From Dyella sp. ASV21 (GTDB taxonomy: Bacteria > Pseudomonadota > Gammaproteobacteria > Xanthomonadales > Rhodanobacteraceae), in NCBI RefSeq assembly GCF_016428975.1, contig NZ_JAELTT010000039.1, positions 1-40,523 on the forward strand: a stretch of DNA of 40,523 nt, read 5' to 3'. Shown here in pieces: positions 29,339-38,497 of this stretch. The notes under the pieces are model-generated. The model saw only the letters and a program-made list of their open reading frames with translations, had not been told where the DNA came from and searched no databases. The translations under genes and the position numbers were made by a program. The first letter of the stretch is position 1. Each line of letters opens with the position of its first letter.

Positions 29339-30265
29339 ATGGTGCCTTCTGTAACGACGCAACCGATTACCGCGCAGCTGACCCATTCGGCGATCTTCCT
29401 GGTGGTAACGCTCAAGCAAGACGGGCGTGAGCGTGACCTCGTGCGCGCGCTTTGTGGCGATATGCCAGCGCTGCTCCGTGGCATTGGGTTTCGCCATCCG
29501 GATCGGCGCTTGTCGTGTGTCGTGGGTTTTGGCTCGGACGCCTGGGACCGGATCTTCGGCGCACCCCGGCCGGCGGAGTTGCACCCGTTCCGCGAGATAA
29601 AGGGCGTGCACCATGCGGTGTCGACGCCGGGCGATATGCTTTTCCATATCCGCGCCACTCATATGGACCTGTGCTTCGAGCTGGCGGCCCAGATCATGTC
29701 GCGCATCGGCGAGGTGGTCGCCACGGCCGATGAGGTGCATGGCTTCAAGTATTTCGACGAGCGTGACCTGCTCGGTTTCGTCGACGGCACCGAGAACCCC
29801 GTCGGCCAGGACGCCCTGGACGCGGCTGTTATCGGTGATGAGGATGCGGCGTTTGCCGGCGGCAGTTACGTGATCGTGCAGAAGTACCTGCATGACTTGA
29901 AGGGGTGGAACGCCGTGCCGGTGGAGCAGCAGGAGGGGATGATCGGCCGCAAGAAGCTTTCGGACATCGAGCTGGACGATGCCGCCAAGCCGGCGTATGC
30001 ACACAACGTGCTCACCAGTATCGAAGAGAACGGCGAGCCGTTGGAGATCGTGCGCGACAACATGCCGTTTGGCGACGTGAGCAAGGGCGAGTTCGGTACC
30101 TATTTCATCGGTTACGCCCGTTCGCCGGCGCGTATCGAGAAGATGCTCAACAACATGTTCGTGGGCCTGCCGCCCGGGAACTACGATCGCCTGCTCGATT
30201 TCAGCACGGCCGTCACCGGCAGCTTGTTCTTTGTGCCGTCGCTGACGTTCCTGGCGGACCTCTAG
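29339..30265 (+). CDS. DyP-type haem peroxidase (YfeX-like)
   Basis: A 308-residue cytosolic dye-decolourising peroxidase. It has the defining GFVDGTENP motif with Asp149, the proximal haem ligand His222 in AKPAYAHNVL and the distal Arg239 in IVRDNMPFGD, with YFIGYARSP after it. There is no signal peptide or Tat motif and no encapsulin gene nearby, although the short C-terminal tail SLTFLADL is of the type that can act as a cargo signal. The length fits class B enzymes of the YfeX/EfeB group. AGGAGCGA lies right before the ATG. The function is peroxide-dependent oxidation; the physiological substrate is unknown. Confidence 0.93.
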   Translation: MVPSVTTQPITAQLTHSAIFLVVTLKQDGRERDLVRALCGDMPALLRGIGFRHPDRRLSCVVGFGSDAWDRIFGAPRPAELHPFREIKGVHHAVSTPGDMLFHIRATHMDLCFELAAQIMSRIGEVVATADEVHGFKYFDERDLLGFVDGTENPVGQDALDAAVIGDEDAAFAGGSYVIVQKYLHDLKGWNAVPVEQQEGMIGRKKLSDIELDDAAKPAYAHNVLTSIEENGEPLEIVRDNMPFGDVSKGEFGTYFIGYARSPARIEKMLNNMFVGLPPGNYDRLLDFSTAVTGSLFFVPSLTFLADL

Positions 30266-30518
30266 AGGCTCGATGAGCCGGAGCGGTGCGGGGCGCTCAG
30301 GTTTCAAGGAAGCGCCACGGGCACCCGGCGTGGGCCTAAGGCCCTTGGCGCATGGGCTTTCGGCGTCGTGCAGGCGCGGTTGCCATACGGTTGACGCTCG
30401 AGGGTGCTCAGATCTTCGCGTTGCTCCTCCCGGCGCTGGCTCCGTAACGTCGGACGCCATAGACGTGGTCCATGCCGCACCTGTGGCATGAGAAGTTCCC
30501 TGGGGAGGGATAGTTCGC

Positions 30519-31994
30519 ATGAAGAACGTGGTCAAGGTAGCGCTCGGGTTGGTGCTCTTGGTGGTGCTGGCGGTCGCCGCCGTGGTGTTGTTGCGGACCT
30601 GGGCGACACCGCCGTTGGCCGCGGCTGACGCCAAGGGTTCGTACACACCGCTCAAATTCGATCAAGACCAGGCCGTGGCGCGTTTCGCGGGCGCGGTGAA
30701 ACTGCATACGGTGTCCACCGGCGAGGCGCCGCCGTCGACCGAGGATCTGGCCGCCTTTCATGCCTACCTTGCCGAGCAGTTTCCCCGCGTGCATCACGCA
30801 CTCCAGGTGGAGGAGGTCGGCCACGGCGGCCTGCTCATCACCTGGAAAGGGCAGGACACGTCGGTGGCGCCGGTCATCCTGATGGCGCATCAGGACACCG
30901 TGCCGGTCGATCCGGATACGCGTGCACGCTGGACGCGCGATCCCTGGTCGGGTGAGGTGTCCGATGGCGTGATCTGGGGCCGCGGCGCGCTCGACGACAA
31001 GGCCAGCGTGGTGTCCATACTGGAGGCGGCCGAACAGTTGCTGCAGCAAGGCTTCGAACCCAGGCGCACCCTCTACTTTGCCTTCGGCAGCGACGAAGAG
31101 CGTGGTGGCGAAGGTGGCGCGGTGGCCATCGTGGCCTTGCTCAAACAGCGCGGCGTGCATGCGCAGCTGGTACTGGACGAAGGCGGGGCTTATACGAATG
31201 GCCTGATGCCAGGCGTGGCGGGCGATCTTGCCATGGTCGGCATTGCGGAGAAGGGCTATGTCTCGGTAAAGCTCAGCGTGCAGGCAGCGGGCGGTCACTC
31301 CTCGCAGCCGCCGCCGCAATCGGCCATTGGCATCCTCAGCCATGCGCTGGTGCAACTGGAAGCCAAGCAGATGCCGGCCAAGCTGGCGCCCACGGCGACT
31401 GCGATGTTCGACGCGCTGGCTCCGCTGCTGCCCTTTCCCGCACGTATGGCGGTGCGCAATCGTTGGCTGCTGGGGTCCGTGTTGATCGGTGAGTTGGAGA
31501 AGACACCATCCGGCAATGCGATGGTGCGCACCACCACGGCCGAGACCACGTTCAATGCCGGCGTGAAAGACAACGTGCTGCCCACCGTGGCCAACGCCAC
31601 CATCAACTTTCGCATCCTGCCCGGCGATACGGTGGCCGGCGTGCTGGAACACGTGCGTCGCGTGGTGGCCGACCCCCGCGTAACGATCGAGCCGGGTCAG
31701 GAGCAGAACGAGCCGAGCCCGACCTCGCCCATCGACGGCGAGGGTCTGAAGCTGGTGCGCCAAACCATTCAGCAGGTATCGCCAGGGGTGCCGGTAGTGC
31801 CGTATCTGGTGACGGCGGCGACGGATGCCTCGCACTACGTGCCGGTATCCACCGAACAGCTGCGCTTTGTGCCGTATCACCTCACGCCCACCACGATCCA
31901 ACGCTTTCACGGTATCGATGAGGGTATTCCGGTGAGCGACTACTTGAACTGCGTGCAGTTTGCCGCCCAGTTTATGCGTAACGCCGCGGGTTGA
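30519..31994 (+). CDS. membrane-anchored M20 family metallopeptidase
   Basis: A 491-residue zinc peptidase of the M20 (carboxypeptidase S / PM20D1-like) type. Residues 5-25 are a hydrophobic signal or anchor (VKVALGLVLLVVLAVAAVVLL), so the catalytic part is periplasmic. Zinc and catalytic residues are His124 and Asp126 in MAHQDTVPV, Asp159 in GALDDK, Glu193 and Glu194 in GSDEERGG and His near 464 in RFHGIDEGI. The insert GGHSSQPPPQSAIG marks the dimerisation domain. It should hydrolyse small peptides or N-acyl amino acids. GGGAGG lies about 12 bases before the ATG. The 253 bp between the peroxidase and this gene hold nothing I recognise. Confidence 0.9.
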   Translation: MKNVVKVALGLVLLVVLAVAAVVLLRTWATPPLAAADAKGSYTPLKFDQDQAVARFAGAVKLHTVSTGEAPPSTEDLAAFHAYLAEQFPRVHHALQVEEVGHGGLLITWKGQDTSVAPVILMAHQDTVPVDPDTRARWTRDPWSGEVSDGVIWGRGALDDKASVVSILEAAEQLLQQGFEPRRTLYFAFGSDEERGGEGGAVAIVALLKQRGVHAQLVLDEGGAYTNGLMPGVAGDLAMVGIAEKGYVSVKLSVQAAGGHSSQPPPQSAIGILSHALVQLEAKQMPAKLAPTATAMFDALAPLLPFPARMAVRNRWLLGSVLIGELEKTPSGNAMVRTTTAETTFNAGVKDNVLPTVANATINFRILPGDTVAGVLEHVRRVVADPRVTIEPGQEQNEPSPTSPIDGEGLKLVRQTIQQVSPGVPVVPYLVTAATDASHYVPVSTEQLRFVPYHLTPTTIQRFHGIDEGIPVSDYLNCVQFAAQFMRNAAG

Positions 31995-32165
31995 AGCGGT
32001 GCGGCGGGGCAGTGGGTCGCCACGTCAGGGGCGAGTCGCGCGGTAAGTAATCACAGTGGCTGCTTCGGCGGCATGCGTGCGCATGCTGTCGCGGGGAGTC
32101 GTGTCTTTGACCGTTGGCGCCATCAGCCGCGCGAACGACAGCAATGCAGCAAAGGGGAGAGTGCG

Positions 32166-34529
32166 ATGGTGCGTGTGATCAAGCAGGGTGGTGGGGTGAT
32201 GGCCAGGCATCCGCTGTGGGCGGCATTGTTGGTGGCAGGTGCATGGACGCCGATGATGGTGCATGCGCAGGCGGCAGCGGCTACGTCGCCGGACGCAGCG
32301 GTAAGCAGCAAAGGCAAGGCACCCTCCAAAGACGACGCGACCTCGCTCGGTGCCATCACCGTAACAGCGACCAAGCACGCCACGGCCATCGATAAGACGC
32401 CTATTGCCATCACGGCGGTGCCCGCCGAAGTTCTGGCTGACAGCGGCGCGCTGACCATCAACGACATGTTGAAGATGGCGCCGGGCGTGAGCGTGCAGAA
32501 TGCCGGCGCGGGACAGTCGCGCATTTCGATTCGCGGCATCTACGCGGCGGGCGAGCCGACCACCGGCATCTATATGGACGAAACACCCATCACCGGTTCG
32601 GTGGGCACCACTAACGATGCCGGCGGTCACCAGCCCGATCTCAACCTGTTCGACATCGATCGCGTGGAAGTGCTGCGCGGTCCACAGGGCACCTTGTACG
32701 GCGCCAGTTCGATGGGTGGTGCGATCCGCCTGATTACCAACAAGCCCGAGCTGGATCGCGTGGATGGCAGCGTCGAGGCTGGCTACGCGGTGACCAAGGG
32801 CGGTGGCGCCTCGTGGCTGACCAACGCGATGTTCAATCTTCCGCTGATCCAGGACAAGCTGGCCGTGCGCGTGGTGGCGGACAAGCAGGACACGGGTGGC
32901 TATATCGATAACGTGGTGCTGGGCCGCACGCATGTGGGCGAGGCCAAGCAAGGCGGCGGGCGCGTGATGCTGCGCTATCAGCCCATCGACAAGGTGACGC
33001 TGGATGCCAGCTTCTCCGATCACATCACCAACGCCGAACCTAATTTCTGGACGCCTTACCCGGAACGCTGGGCGCTGCAGCCGCTGTACCCGGTGGACTT
33101 GCCTTCGCGCTACGGCTCGGAAATCGCCACGCTGGTGCCTTACCGTGACCACACCAAGATTTCCAACGTGACCCTCACAGCGGATTTGGACTGGGCGACG
33201 CTGAGCGTGATCAGCTCGTATTTCGATCGCGCCAGCTTCTACAACCAGGACGCCACGCCGCTGTTCCAGTACGCCAAGTACCTGCTGGGTGAGCTGGGTC
33301 TGGGCCATGTGTACAACGCCGATCAGTACATCCCCTCGTATCTGTATTACCCCGGACATACCACCAACTGGTCGAACGAGTTGCGCCTGAGTTCCAAGAG
33401 CAACGACACGCTGGACTGGACCGCCGGCCTGTATGAAGAACAGCGCAAGAGCAGCCTGTTCAGCGAATACACCTACGCGGATGCGGCCACCGGCGCGGCG
33501 CCGTCGCCGTCGCAGATCTTCTTTCGCCGCCATATTGCCGATGACCTGCGGCAGAAGGCCGCCTATGGCGAAGCCACCTGGCATGTCACCTCGGCGCTCA
33601 ACATCACCGGTGGCCTGCGTTACTACAACTACAACAAGGACATCACCGGCTATACCGACCTCAACTTCAACTTCCCGTTGATTGGTGGCGGCACTATCCC
33701 GCCCGCCACGGTGAGCGCCGGCCAGAGCGGTTGGTTGAAGAAGCTCAATATCTCCTACGACCTGGCGCCCAATGTCATGGTGTACGGCCTGGCGGCCGAT
33801 GGCATGCGTCCGGGCGGTGCCAATCAGCTGATCAACCTGCCGGTGAACCTCACCACCTACCAGGCCGACTCCCTGTGGAATTACGAGTTGGGCATCAAGT
33901 CCAACTGGTTCGACCGCAAGCTCTACCTCACGGCCGATGTCTACCAGATCAACTGGCACAACATGCAGGTCAGCGCGATCACCCTGGACGGCACCTCGGA
34001 GTTCATCACCAACGCGGGCGCGGCGCGCATGCGCGGGCTGGAGTGGGAAATGCTGTATCGCCCGGTGCCTGGGCTGGATCTCACCGCCAACTTCAACTAC
34101 ATCGATGCGGTGCTGACCAAGGACCAGGCCAGCAATAGCTACGAGGAGCAGGGCGTGCTGGGGCAGGCTGGTGATCGCGTGCCCAACACGCCCAAGTACA
34201 CCGGTGCCGTGGCCGCCGATTATCGCTGGCCGCTCAGCCCGGGCCTGGGTGGCATGGTGCGGCTGGACGCAAACTATGTGGGCAGCTCGTACTCCACGTT
34301 CCGGCCGAACGACCCCACGCGCACGCGCATGGGCAACTACACCCTGGTGGACGGCCGCCTGGGCGTGGAGGACGCCAATGGGCGCTGGTCGGCGTATCTG
34401 TACGTCAAGAACATGTTCAACCAGCTCGCCTTTATCTCCACTGGCCTGCAGACCTATTACGCACCGTTCGGCGAGGCCTATACGGCGCCGCCGCGCACGG
34501 TCGGCATCGATGTGAAGTACAACTTCTGA
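32166..34529 (+). CDS. TonB-dependent outer-membrane receptor
   Basis: A 787-residue receptor. The signal peptide ends in VHA near residue 34; a Lys/Ser spacer and a TonB-box-like LGAITVTATK (61-70) follow. The plug domain covers about 75-185 (DMLKMAPGVSVQNAG, FDIDRVEVLRGPQGTLYGAS, MGGAIRLITNKP). The 22-strand barrel ends in Phe (GIDVKYNF), as BAM substrates do. GGGGAGA lies five bases before the ATG. The barrel resembles receptors of the broad Xanthomonad/Sphingomonad kind more than siderophore receptors with known ligands, so I give no substrate. A TetR gene follows on the same strand and is the likely local regulator. Confidence 0.93.
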   Translation: MVRVIKQGGGVMARHPLWAALLVAGAWTPMMVHAQAAAATSPDAAVSSKGKAPSKDDATSLGAITVTATKHATAIDKTPIAITAVPAEVLADSGALTINDMLKMAPGVSVQNAGAGQSRISIRGIYAAGEPTTGIYMDETPITGSVGTTNDAGGHQPDLNLFDIDRVEVLRGPQGTLYGASSMGGAIRLITNKPELDRVDGSVEAGYAVTKGGGASWLTNAMFNLPLIQDKLAVRVVADKQDTGGYIDNVVLGRTHVGEAKQGGGRVMLRYQPIDKVTLDASFSDHITNAEPNFWTPYPERWALQPLYPVDLPSRYGSEIATLVPYRDHTKISNVTLTADLDWATLSVISSYFDRASFYNQDATPLFQYAKYLLGELGLGHVYNADQYIPSYLYYPGHTTNWSNELRLSSKSNDTLDWTAGLYEEQRKSSLFSEYTYADAATGAAPSPSQIFFRRHIADDLRQKAAYGEATWHVTSALNITGGLRYYNYNKDITGYTDLNFNFPLIGGGTIPPATVSAGQSGWLKKLNISYDLAPNVMVYGLAADGMRPGGANQLINLPVNLTTYQADSLWNYELGIKSNWFDRKLYLTADVYQINWHNMQVSAITLDGTSEFITNAGAARMRGLEWEMLYRPVPGLDLTANFNYIDAVLTKDQASNSYEEQGVLGQAGDRVPNTPKYTGAVAADYRWPLSPGLGGMVRLDANYVGSSYSTFRPNDPTRTRMGNYTLVDGRLGVEDANGRWSAYLYVKNMFNQLAFISTGLQTYYAPFGEAYTAPPRTVGIDVKYNF

Positions 34530-34636
34530 TCGGCATCCGGCCACGCCGGACAGGCTTAGCCATGCGGAACGGGACTGGACTTGCAGCGGGCGATGGGGGA
34601 GCCTCCACGGGTCACCCTCGCGCCCCGCTGTGTTGC

Positions 34637-35293
34637 ATGGCCAGTGAATCCCAACCCAAACCCGTGCCCAAGCGGCGTGCGCCGGCCCAGGCACGTGCGC
34701 GGCAAACGCGGGAGCTGATTCTGGAGGCGGCCATCCAGTTGCTGGAAAAGCGCGGACTGCGCGCATTCAGTACCAATCGCCTCGCGGCGGCGGCGGGTTT
34801 CAGCGTGGGCACCCTCTACCAGTACTTCGAGAACAAGCAGGAGATTCTCGACGCATTGGCGCGCCACGAGCGCGATCGCCGCCTGGCACGCATGACCGAG
34901 GCGCTCACCTCGCGCGGCGCGGAGAAACTCAGCCTGCGTGATCGCATCCGCATCGTGGTGCGCACCGAGCTGCATGCCTTCGATGGGCGTCAACGGGCGC
35001 GCAAGATCATGTTCGACCTGGCATGGCGCAACCATACTCACCGCGACATGGATCGCCCGGTCACCACGCTGGCGGCCATGCTGGCTGCGGGAGAGGTGGC
35101 CGATGGCTCGCAAGGCGTGGTGCGGCTGTCGCCCACCGATGCCTTTGTGCTTACGCAGGCGGTGGCGGGCATCGTGCGCGCGGGCCTGGAGCGCGACGAG
35201 CACATGTTGGTCACGCCCGAATTCGAAGACGCCGTGGTGGAGCTGGTGGCGGGCTTTGTGGACGCGCGGCGGCAACCGCCACGGCCGGCCTAG
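34637..35293 (+). CDS. TetR family transcriptional regulator
   Basis: A 218-residue repressor-type protein. The N-terminal helix-turn-helix is complete (RELILEAAIQLLEKRGLRAF, then TNRLAAAAGFSVGTLYQYFENK), preceded by a basic arm (KPVPKRRAPAQARAR). The helical ligand and dimer domain follows. ATG 34637 gives a usual arm length; ATG 34562 would add 25 residues with no family look but has AGG at a fair distance, so the start is open. It lies 107 bp after the TonB receptor gene, with a small CCGGC hairpin (34536-34550) between, and is likely to regulate it. A bidirectional terminator separates it from metK. Confidence 0.88.
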   Translation: MASESQPKPVPKRRAPAQARARQTRELILEAAIQLLEKRGLRAFSTNRLAAAAGFSVGTLYQYFENKQEILDALARHERDRRLARMTEALTSRGAEKLSLRDRIRIVVRTELHAFDGRQRARKIMFDLAWRNHTHRDMDRPVTTLAAMLAAGEVADGSQGVVRLSPTDAFVLTQAVAGIVRAGLERDEHMLVTPEFEDAVVELVAGFVDARRQPPRPA

Positions 35294-35313
35294 CGAGCGC
35301 ATCGTCACCAAAG

Positions 35314-35341
35314 AAAACGGGCCGCTTGCGCGGCCCGTTTT
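35314..35341. terminator. bidirectional terminator between the tetR-type gene and metK
   Basis: AAAACGGGCCGC pairs perfectly with GCGGCCCGTTTT around a TTGC loop. The A and T runs at the base of the stem serve both strands of this convergent pair. Confidence 0.9.
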
Positions 35342-35361
35342 CGGTGTGAAGCAAGCGATGC

Positions 35362-36561
35362 TTACTTCAGCTTGGCATCGGCGCGTAGCGCTTCGGCCTT
35401 GTCGGTCTTTTCCCACGAGAAGGTGGAGTAGACCTTGCCATCCGGACCCTTCACTTCCTGCGGGGTGCGGCCGAAGTGGCCGTAGCTCGCGGTCTGCTGG
35501 TACATCGGGTGGATCAGGTCGAGCATCTTGATGATGCCGTACGGACGCAGGTCGAAGTGCTTGCGGATCAGCTTCTCGATCTTGTCGTCGGCGATCTTGC
35601 CGGTACCGAAGGTGGTGACCGAGATGGAGGTGGGCTCAGCCACGCCGATGGCGTAGCTCACCTGCACTTCGCAGCGATCGGCAATGCCGGCGGCCACGAT
35701 GTTCTTGGCCACGTAGCGGGCAGCGTAGGCGGCCGAACGGTCCACCTTGGACGGATCCTTGCCGGAGAACGCGCCGCCACCGTGACGAGCCCAGCCGCCG
35801 TAGGTGTCGACGATGATCTTGCGACCGGTCAGGCCGCAATCGCCCACCGGGCCGCCGATCACGAACTTGCCGGTCGGATTGATATGGAACTTGGTGCCCT
35901 TGTGCAGCAGCTTGGCCGGCAGCACGGGCTTGAGGATGTACTCGCGCACGGCCTCGACCAGGTCCTTCTGCTTGACGCTCGGATCGTGCTGGGTGGAGAG
36001 CACCACGGCGTCGATCGCGGTCGCCACGCCATCCTCATAGCGCAGGGTGACCTGGCTCTTGGCATCCGGGCGCAGCCACGGCAGCGGCGAGTTCTTCTTC
36101 TTGCGGACCTTGGCCTGCTGCTCGACGAGGCGATGCGAGTAGTAGATCGCCGCCGGCATGTAGTCCTTGGTTTCGTTGGTCGCGTAGCCAAACATCAGGC
36201 CCTGGTCGCCAGCGCCCTGTTCTTCCGGCTTCTTGCGGTCCACGCCCTGGTTGATGTCCGGCGACTGCTTGCCGATCAGGTTGAGCACGCCGCAGGTCTC
36301 GCCGTCGAAGCCGACTTCCGAGGAGTCGTAGCCGATGTCGGTGATGACCTTGCGGGTCAGGCCTTCCAGGTCGACCCAGGCGCTGGTGGTGATTTCGCCG
36401 GCCACGATGGCCACGCCCGTCTTCACCATCGTTTCGCAGGCCACGCGCGCACGCGGATCCTGCGCGATGATCGCATCGAGGACGGCATCGGAGATCTGGT
36501 CGGCGACTTTGTCCGGGTGGCCTTCAGAAACCGACTCGGAGGTGAAGAGGAAATTGCTCAT
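35362..36561 (-). CDS. metK: S-adenosylmethionine synthase
   Basis: Makes S-adenosylmethionine from methionine and ATP in the cytoplasm, the step that supplies the methyl cycle closed by ahcY. The product is 399 residues. Signatures: [20 protein letters not shown] at the N-terminus (Mg and ATP site), [12 protein letters not shown] (signature 1), [20 protein letters not shown] (signature 2 with the P-loop-like part) and the flexible-loop region around [13 protein letters not shown]. The length is normal for the bacterial enzyme and nothing is missing. AAGGA(A)GG lies about 12 bases upstream of the ATG. No SAM riboswitch is evident in the leader, in contrast to ahcY. Confidence 0.97.
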   Translation of the reverse strand: MSNFLFTSESVSEGHPDKVADQISDAVLDAIIAQDPRARVACETMVKTGVAIVAGEITTSAWVDLEGLTRKVITDIGYDSSEVGFDGETCGVLNLIGKQSPDINQGVDRKKPEEQGAGDQGLMFGYATNETKDYMPAAIYYSHRLVEQQAKVRKKKNSPLPWLRPDAKSQVTLRYEDGVATAIDAVVLSTQHDPSVKQKDLVEAVREYILKPVLPAKLLHKGTKFHINPTGKFVIGGPVGDCGLTGRKIIVDTYGGWARHGGGAFSGKDPSKVDRSAAYAARYVAKNIVAAGIADRCEVQVSYAIGVAEPTSISVTTFGTGKIADDKIEKLIRKHFDLRPYGIIKMLDLIHPMYQQTASYGHFGRTPQEVKGPDGKVYSTFSWEKTDKAEALRADAKLK

Positions 36562-36890
36562 CGCGGGATATATCCTTCCTTACGGATAGAAAGATGAAAG
36601 GGGGTGGCGCATGATACACGGCCTCCCCCCGCTTTGCAGCCTCAGCTTGCGGGTTGGACATGACGATTTCATGCCGATTCAGCCATTTGGACGGCTTTCC
36701 ACCCCTCCAGAGCTGGGGTAAACCGGGCCCGGGAGGGCGTCGGCCTGGGCGCAGAGTAGCGTAGGCCGGTCGCAGCGGCCGGGGAGCGGGGCGGTCCGGA
36801 CGCCTGTCAGCCCCGTCGGGAAGCCCGTGCCTGGGTCGCGGCGACCCATCGGGCCGTCATGGCGCCTATCCGACATTGCTCGGGGCCTCC
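36562..36890. other. 329-bp spacer upstream of metK
   Basis: It holds the metK leader and promoter: TATCAT on the minus strand (36616-36611) preceded by TG is a plausible -10, giving a leader of about 45 nt. Further out there are GC-rich inverted repeats, among them GGGTCGC/GCGACCC (36833-36847). I compared the leader with known SAM aptamers by eye and saw no match. No gene is convincing here. Confidence 0.45.
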
Positions 36891-37412
36891 CTAGAGCTGG
36901 AGATGAAAGAACCGGTTGAAGGAACTGGGCAGGTAATCGGCGAAGGCGTCGCCCTCGGTGAATCCGCGCTTGCGGTAGAGCGTCAGGGCGGCCTCGAAGG
37001 CGGGGCCGCTACCGGTTTCCAGGCTCAGCCGTTTCAGGCCGCGCTGTCGAGCGACCGCGATGATGTGGTCGAGCATGCACGCAGCCGCGCCCTGGCGTAG
37101 ATGATCGGGGTGGGTTCGCATCGACTTCAGTTCGGCGCTTGTGCCGTCCAGCGCCTTCATGGCGCCCACCGCGACGATCTGCTGACCGCGCCAGGCCGTC
37201 CACACGGTGACCTGCGGTATGCGCAAACCCGACAGATCCAGTGCGAAGACGCTGCCGGCCGGAGAGTGACGATGCATCTGCTCAAGGTGGAATGCCAGCA
37301 AGCGCTGTGTTGCTGCGCTGGACAAGTCGTCCTCGCGTATCGTCAACGAGACGGACGCACTCGGCTTCATCACTTCGTCGCTTGCCGCCGGGGCTATCGG
37401 GGTATCACTCAC
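36891..37412 (-). CDS. GNAT family N-acetyltransferase
   Basis: A 173-residue acetyl-CoA-dependent acetyltransferase. The GNAT core is visible: strand 4 with AELKSMRTHPDHLRQGAAAC, where R-x-x-G-A is the CoA pyrophosphate loop, then helix LDHIIAVARQRGLKRLSLET and YRKRGF near the end. The N-terminal half (SVSLTIREDDLSS, ALDLSGLRIPQVTVWTAW) is like small stand-alone members that act on free amino acids or unknown small molecules. The start is GTG 37412 with GGA eight to ten bases upstream; ATG 37370 would fit the family length equally well. It appears monocistronic. Confidence 0.88.
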   Translation of the reverse strand: MSDTPIAPAASDEVMKPSASVSLTIREDDLSSAATQRLLAFHLEQMHRHSPAGSVFALDLSGLRIPQVTVWTAWRGQQIVAVGAMKALDGTSAELKSMRTHPDHLRQGAAACMLDHIIAVARQRGLKRLSLETGSGPAFEAALTLYRKRGFTEGDAFADYLPSSFNRFFHLQL

Positions 37413-37765
37413 GGTTCTATCCGAGGATGGCAGCCGTGGCTGCGAAATGGAGACTCGGCGCTAGCCAGCCGAGCCGTCTTGGTAAAAGGGATGTGCGGCG
37501 CGCCTGCGATGACTGTGCGTCAGTGCGGAGCCGGCCGCAAGCGGCGCCGCGCCAGTCCCGCGAATGGAATCCGCTTGCCAGGCGGCCCGACAGGTCTAGC
37601 AGTGCTTCTGAGCATCACCCCTGCATTCGCACATGCAACACGGCGCGTTGTCGCCGGTCGTCCGCATGGCTTCGTTGCGCTGCCTGTGATCTCCAAGCGG
37701 GAGGCGACCGTGCCGCCTATACTGAGGGCTTCACAGCATCCCGAGGTTGGGATCAGGAGGCATGC
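37413..37765. other. 353-bp spacer with promoter for the DUF3820 leader transcript
   Basis: Most of the stretch has no gene. TATACT at 37718-37723 is a -10 element for the downstream leader ORF, which would start transcription near 37730. The -35 region is poor. The rest consists of short Arg-rich open frames without ribosome sites. Confidence 0.45.
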
Positions 37766-37831
37766 ATGACCAAGCTTGACAAGCGACGTGCCGGTTCTCT
37801 CGTCGAGCGCCCAAGGCGTGTCATCCAGTGA
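37766..37831 (+). CDS. 21-codon leader ORF coupled to the DUF3820 gene
   Basis: ATG 37766 has a perfect AGGAGG (37755-37760) at five bases, the best ribosome site in this part of the window. The peptide is MTKLDKRRAGSLVERPRRVI plus Gln, then TGA. The TGA overlaps the GTG start of the DUF3820 gene (GTGA, 37828-37831), while that gene has no good Shine-Dalgarno of its own. The short frame therefore probably delivers ribosomes to the next gene. The peptide is basic (six Arg and two Lys) with no membrane segment. Whether the peptide itself acts is unknown. Confidence 0.6.
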   Translation: MTKLDKRRAGSLVERPRRVIQ

Positions 37832-38043
37832 AGCCGGAAGACTTGCAGAGGCTGGTGACCATGACCATGCCCTACGGCAAATACCAGGGCCGCCTTATCG
37901 CCGACCTGCCAGGGGCGTACCTTGCATGGTATGCGCGCAAGGGCTTTCCCAAGGGCGAGCTGGGAAACCTGCTGGCACTGGCGCTCGAACTCGACCATAA
38001 CGGCCTCAAGTCGTTGCTCGATCCATTGAGAAAGCGCACGTAG
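37828..38043 (+). CDS. DUF3820 family small protein
   Basis: A 71-residue cytosolic protein of the DUF3820 family. The family core is complete: MPYGKYQGRLIADLPGAYLA, then WYARKGFPKGELGNLLALAL. The domain is found alone in many gammaproteobacteria and Pfam describes it as a putative quorum-sensing-regulated virulence factor; the molecular function is not established. It starts with GTG, overlapping the stop of the 21-codon frame. It opens the row of small genes that runs to the end of the window. Confidence 0.85.
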   Translation: MKPEDLQRLVTMTMPYGKYQGRLIADLPGAYLAWYARKGFPKGELGNLLALALELDHNGLKSLLDPLRKRT

Positions 38044-38083
38044 TGCCACTTGTGTGCACCGGATGTGTACCCAAGGGAGATCC

Positions 38084-38380
38084 ATGGTTAAGCGCGCCTT
38101 GTTTGCTGTCTGTGTCGGAATTTTGGTTACGCTCCTGCTACTTGGTGCAGCGTTCGTTGCGGACTCCGCTGGGCTTGAATCCTTGGCTGGAGCGCTGTTC
38201 TGGCAAAACACGCTGGCTCAATCGTTTGTCCCGTTGGGCAACATAGGGACGGCAGGGCACCCGATATACGAAGGGTCTCCGCTCAATTTCATCGCCTTTC
38301 TCGCGAGCTTTCCCATTGGAGTGGCTGTCCATGGTGCGGCGGCGTTTATTCTCATGGACAGATTTCTGCGGAAAAGGTAA
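38084..38380 (+). CDS. small membrane protein, unknown family
   Basis: A 98-residue protein with two membrane segments: about residues 5-28 (LFAVCVGILVTLLLLGAAFVA) and about 66-88 (LNFIAFLASFPIGVAVHGAA), separated by a loop with WQNTLAQSFVPLGNIGTAGHPIYEG. AAGGGAGA lies five bases before the ATG at 38084. I do not recognise the family. It follows DUF3820 by 40 bp. A copy of the short palindrome begins 11 nt after the stop. Confidence 0.7.
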   Translation: MVKRALFAVCVGILVTLLLLGAAFVADSAGLESLAGALFWQNTLAQSFVPLGNIGTAGHPIYEGSPLNFIAFLASFPIGVAVHGAAAFILMDRFLRKR

Positions 38381-38390
38381 AGCATCCGCA

Positions 38391-38424
38391 ACGTCCATTT
38401 CCGACCGCCACCCATAGCGGACGT
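38391..38424 (+). repeat. palindromic cassette-end element, copy 1 (diverged)
   Basis: ACGTCC (38391-38396) faces GGACGT (38419-38424) around an inner part with TTCCGACCGCC and CCCATAGC. It keeps the order GTCC...TTxCGACC...AGCGGAC of the clearer copies. It starts 11 nt after the stop of the gene before it. Confidence 0.5.
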
Positions 38425-38497
38425 CCCAAAGAATTCCACTTGCGGCAAGCGAGCATGTAAGTATCGTTCGGGAAAGTGAACAAGCTGGCTAAGGCCT

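Noticed and set aside
32025-34766. A 913-codon open frame on the minus strand across the TonB receptor
   Set aside because: The receptor on the plus strand has signal peptide, plug and barrel end. The minus frame shows no domain or start signal.
35362-36561. Functional linkage of metK and ahcY by position
   Set aside because: They act in the same cycle but are 32 kb apart with unrelated genes between them, so the window gives no evidence of joint control.
36562-36720. A possible SAM riboswitch in the metK leader
   Set aside because: By eye none of the conserved blocks of the SAM-I, SAM-II, SAM-IV or SAM-V aptamers is present, and the likely leader is only about 45 nt.
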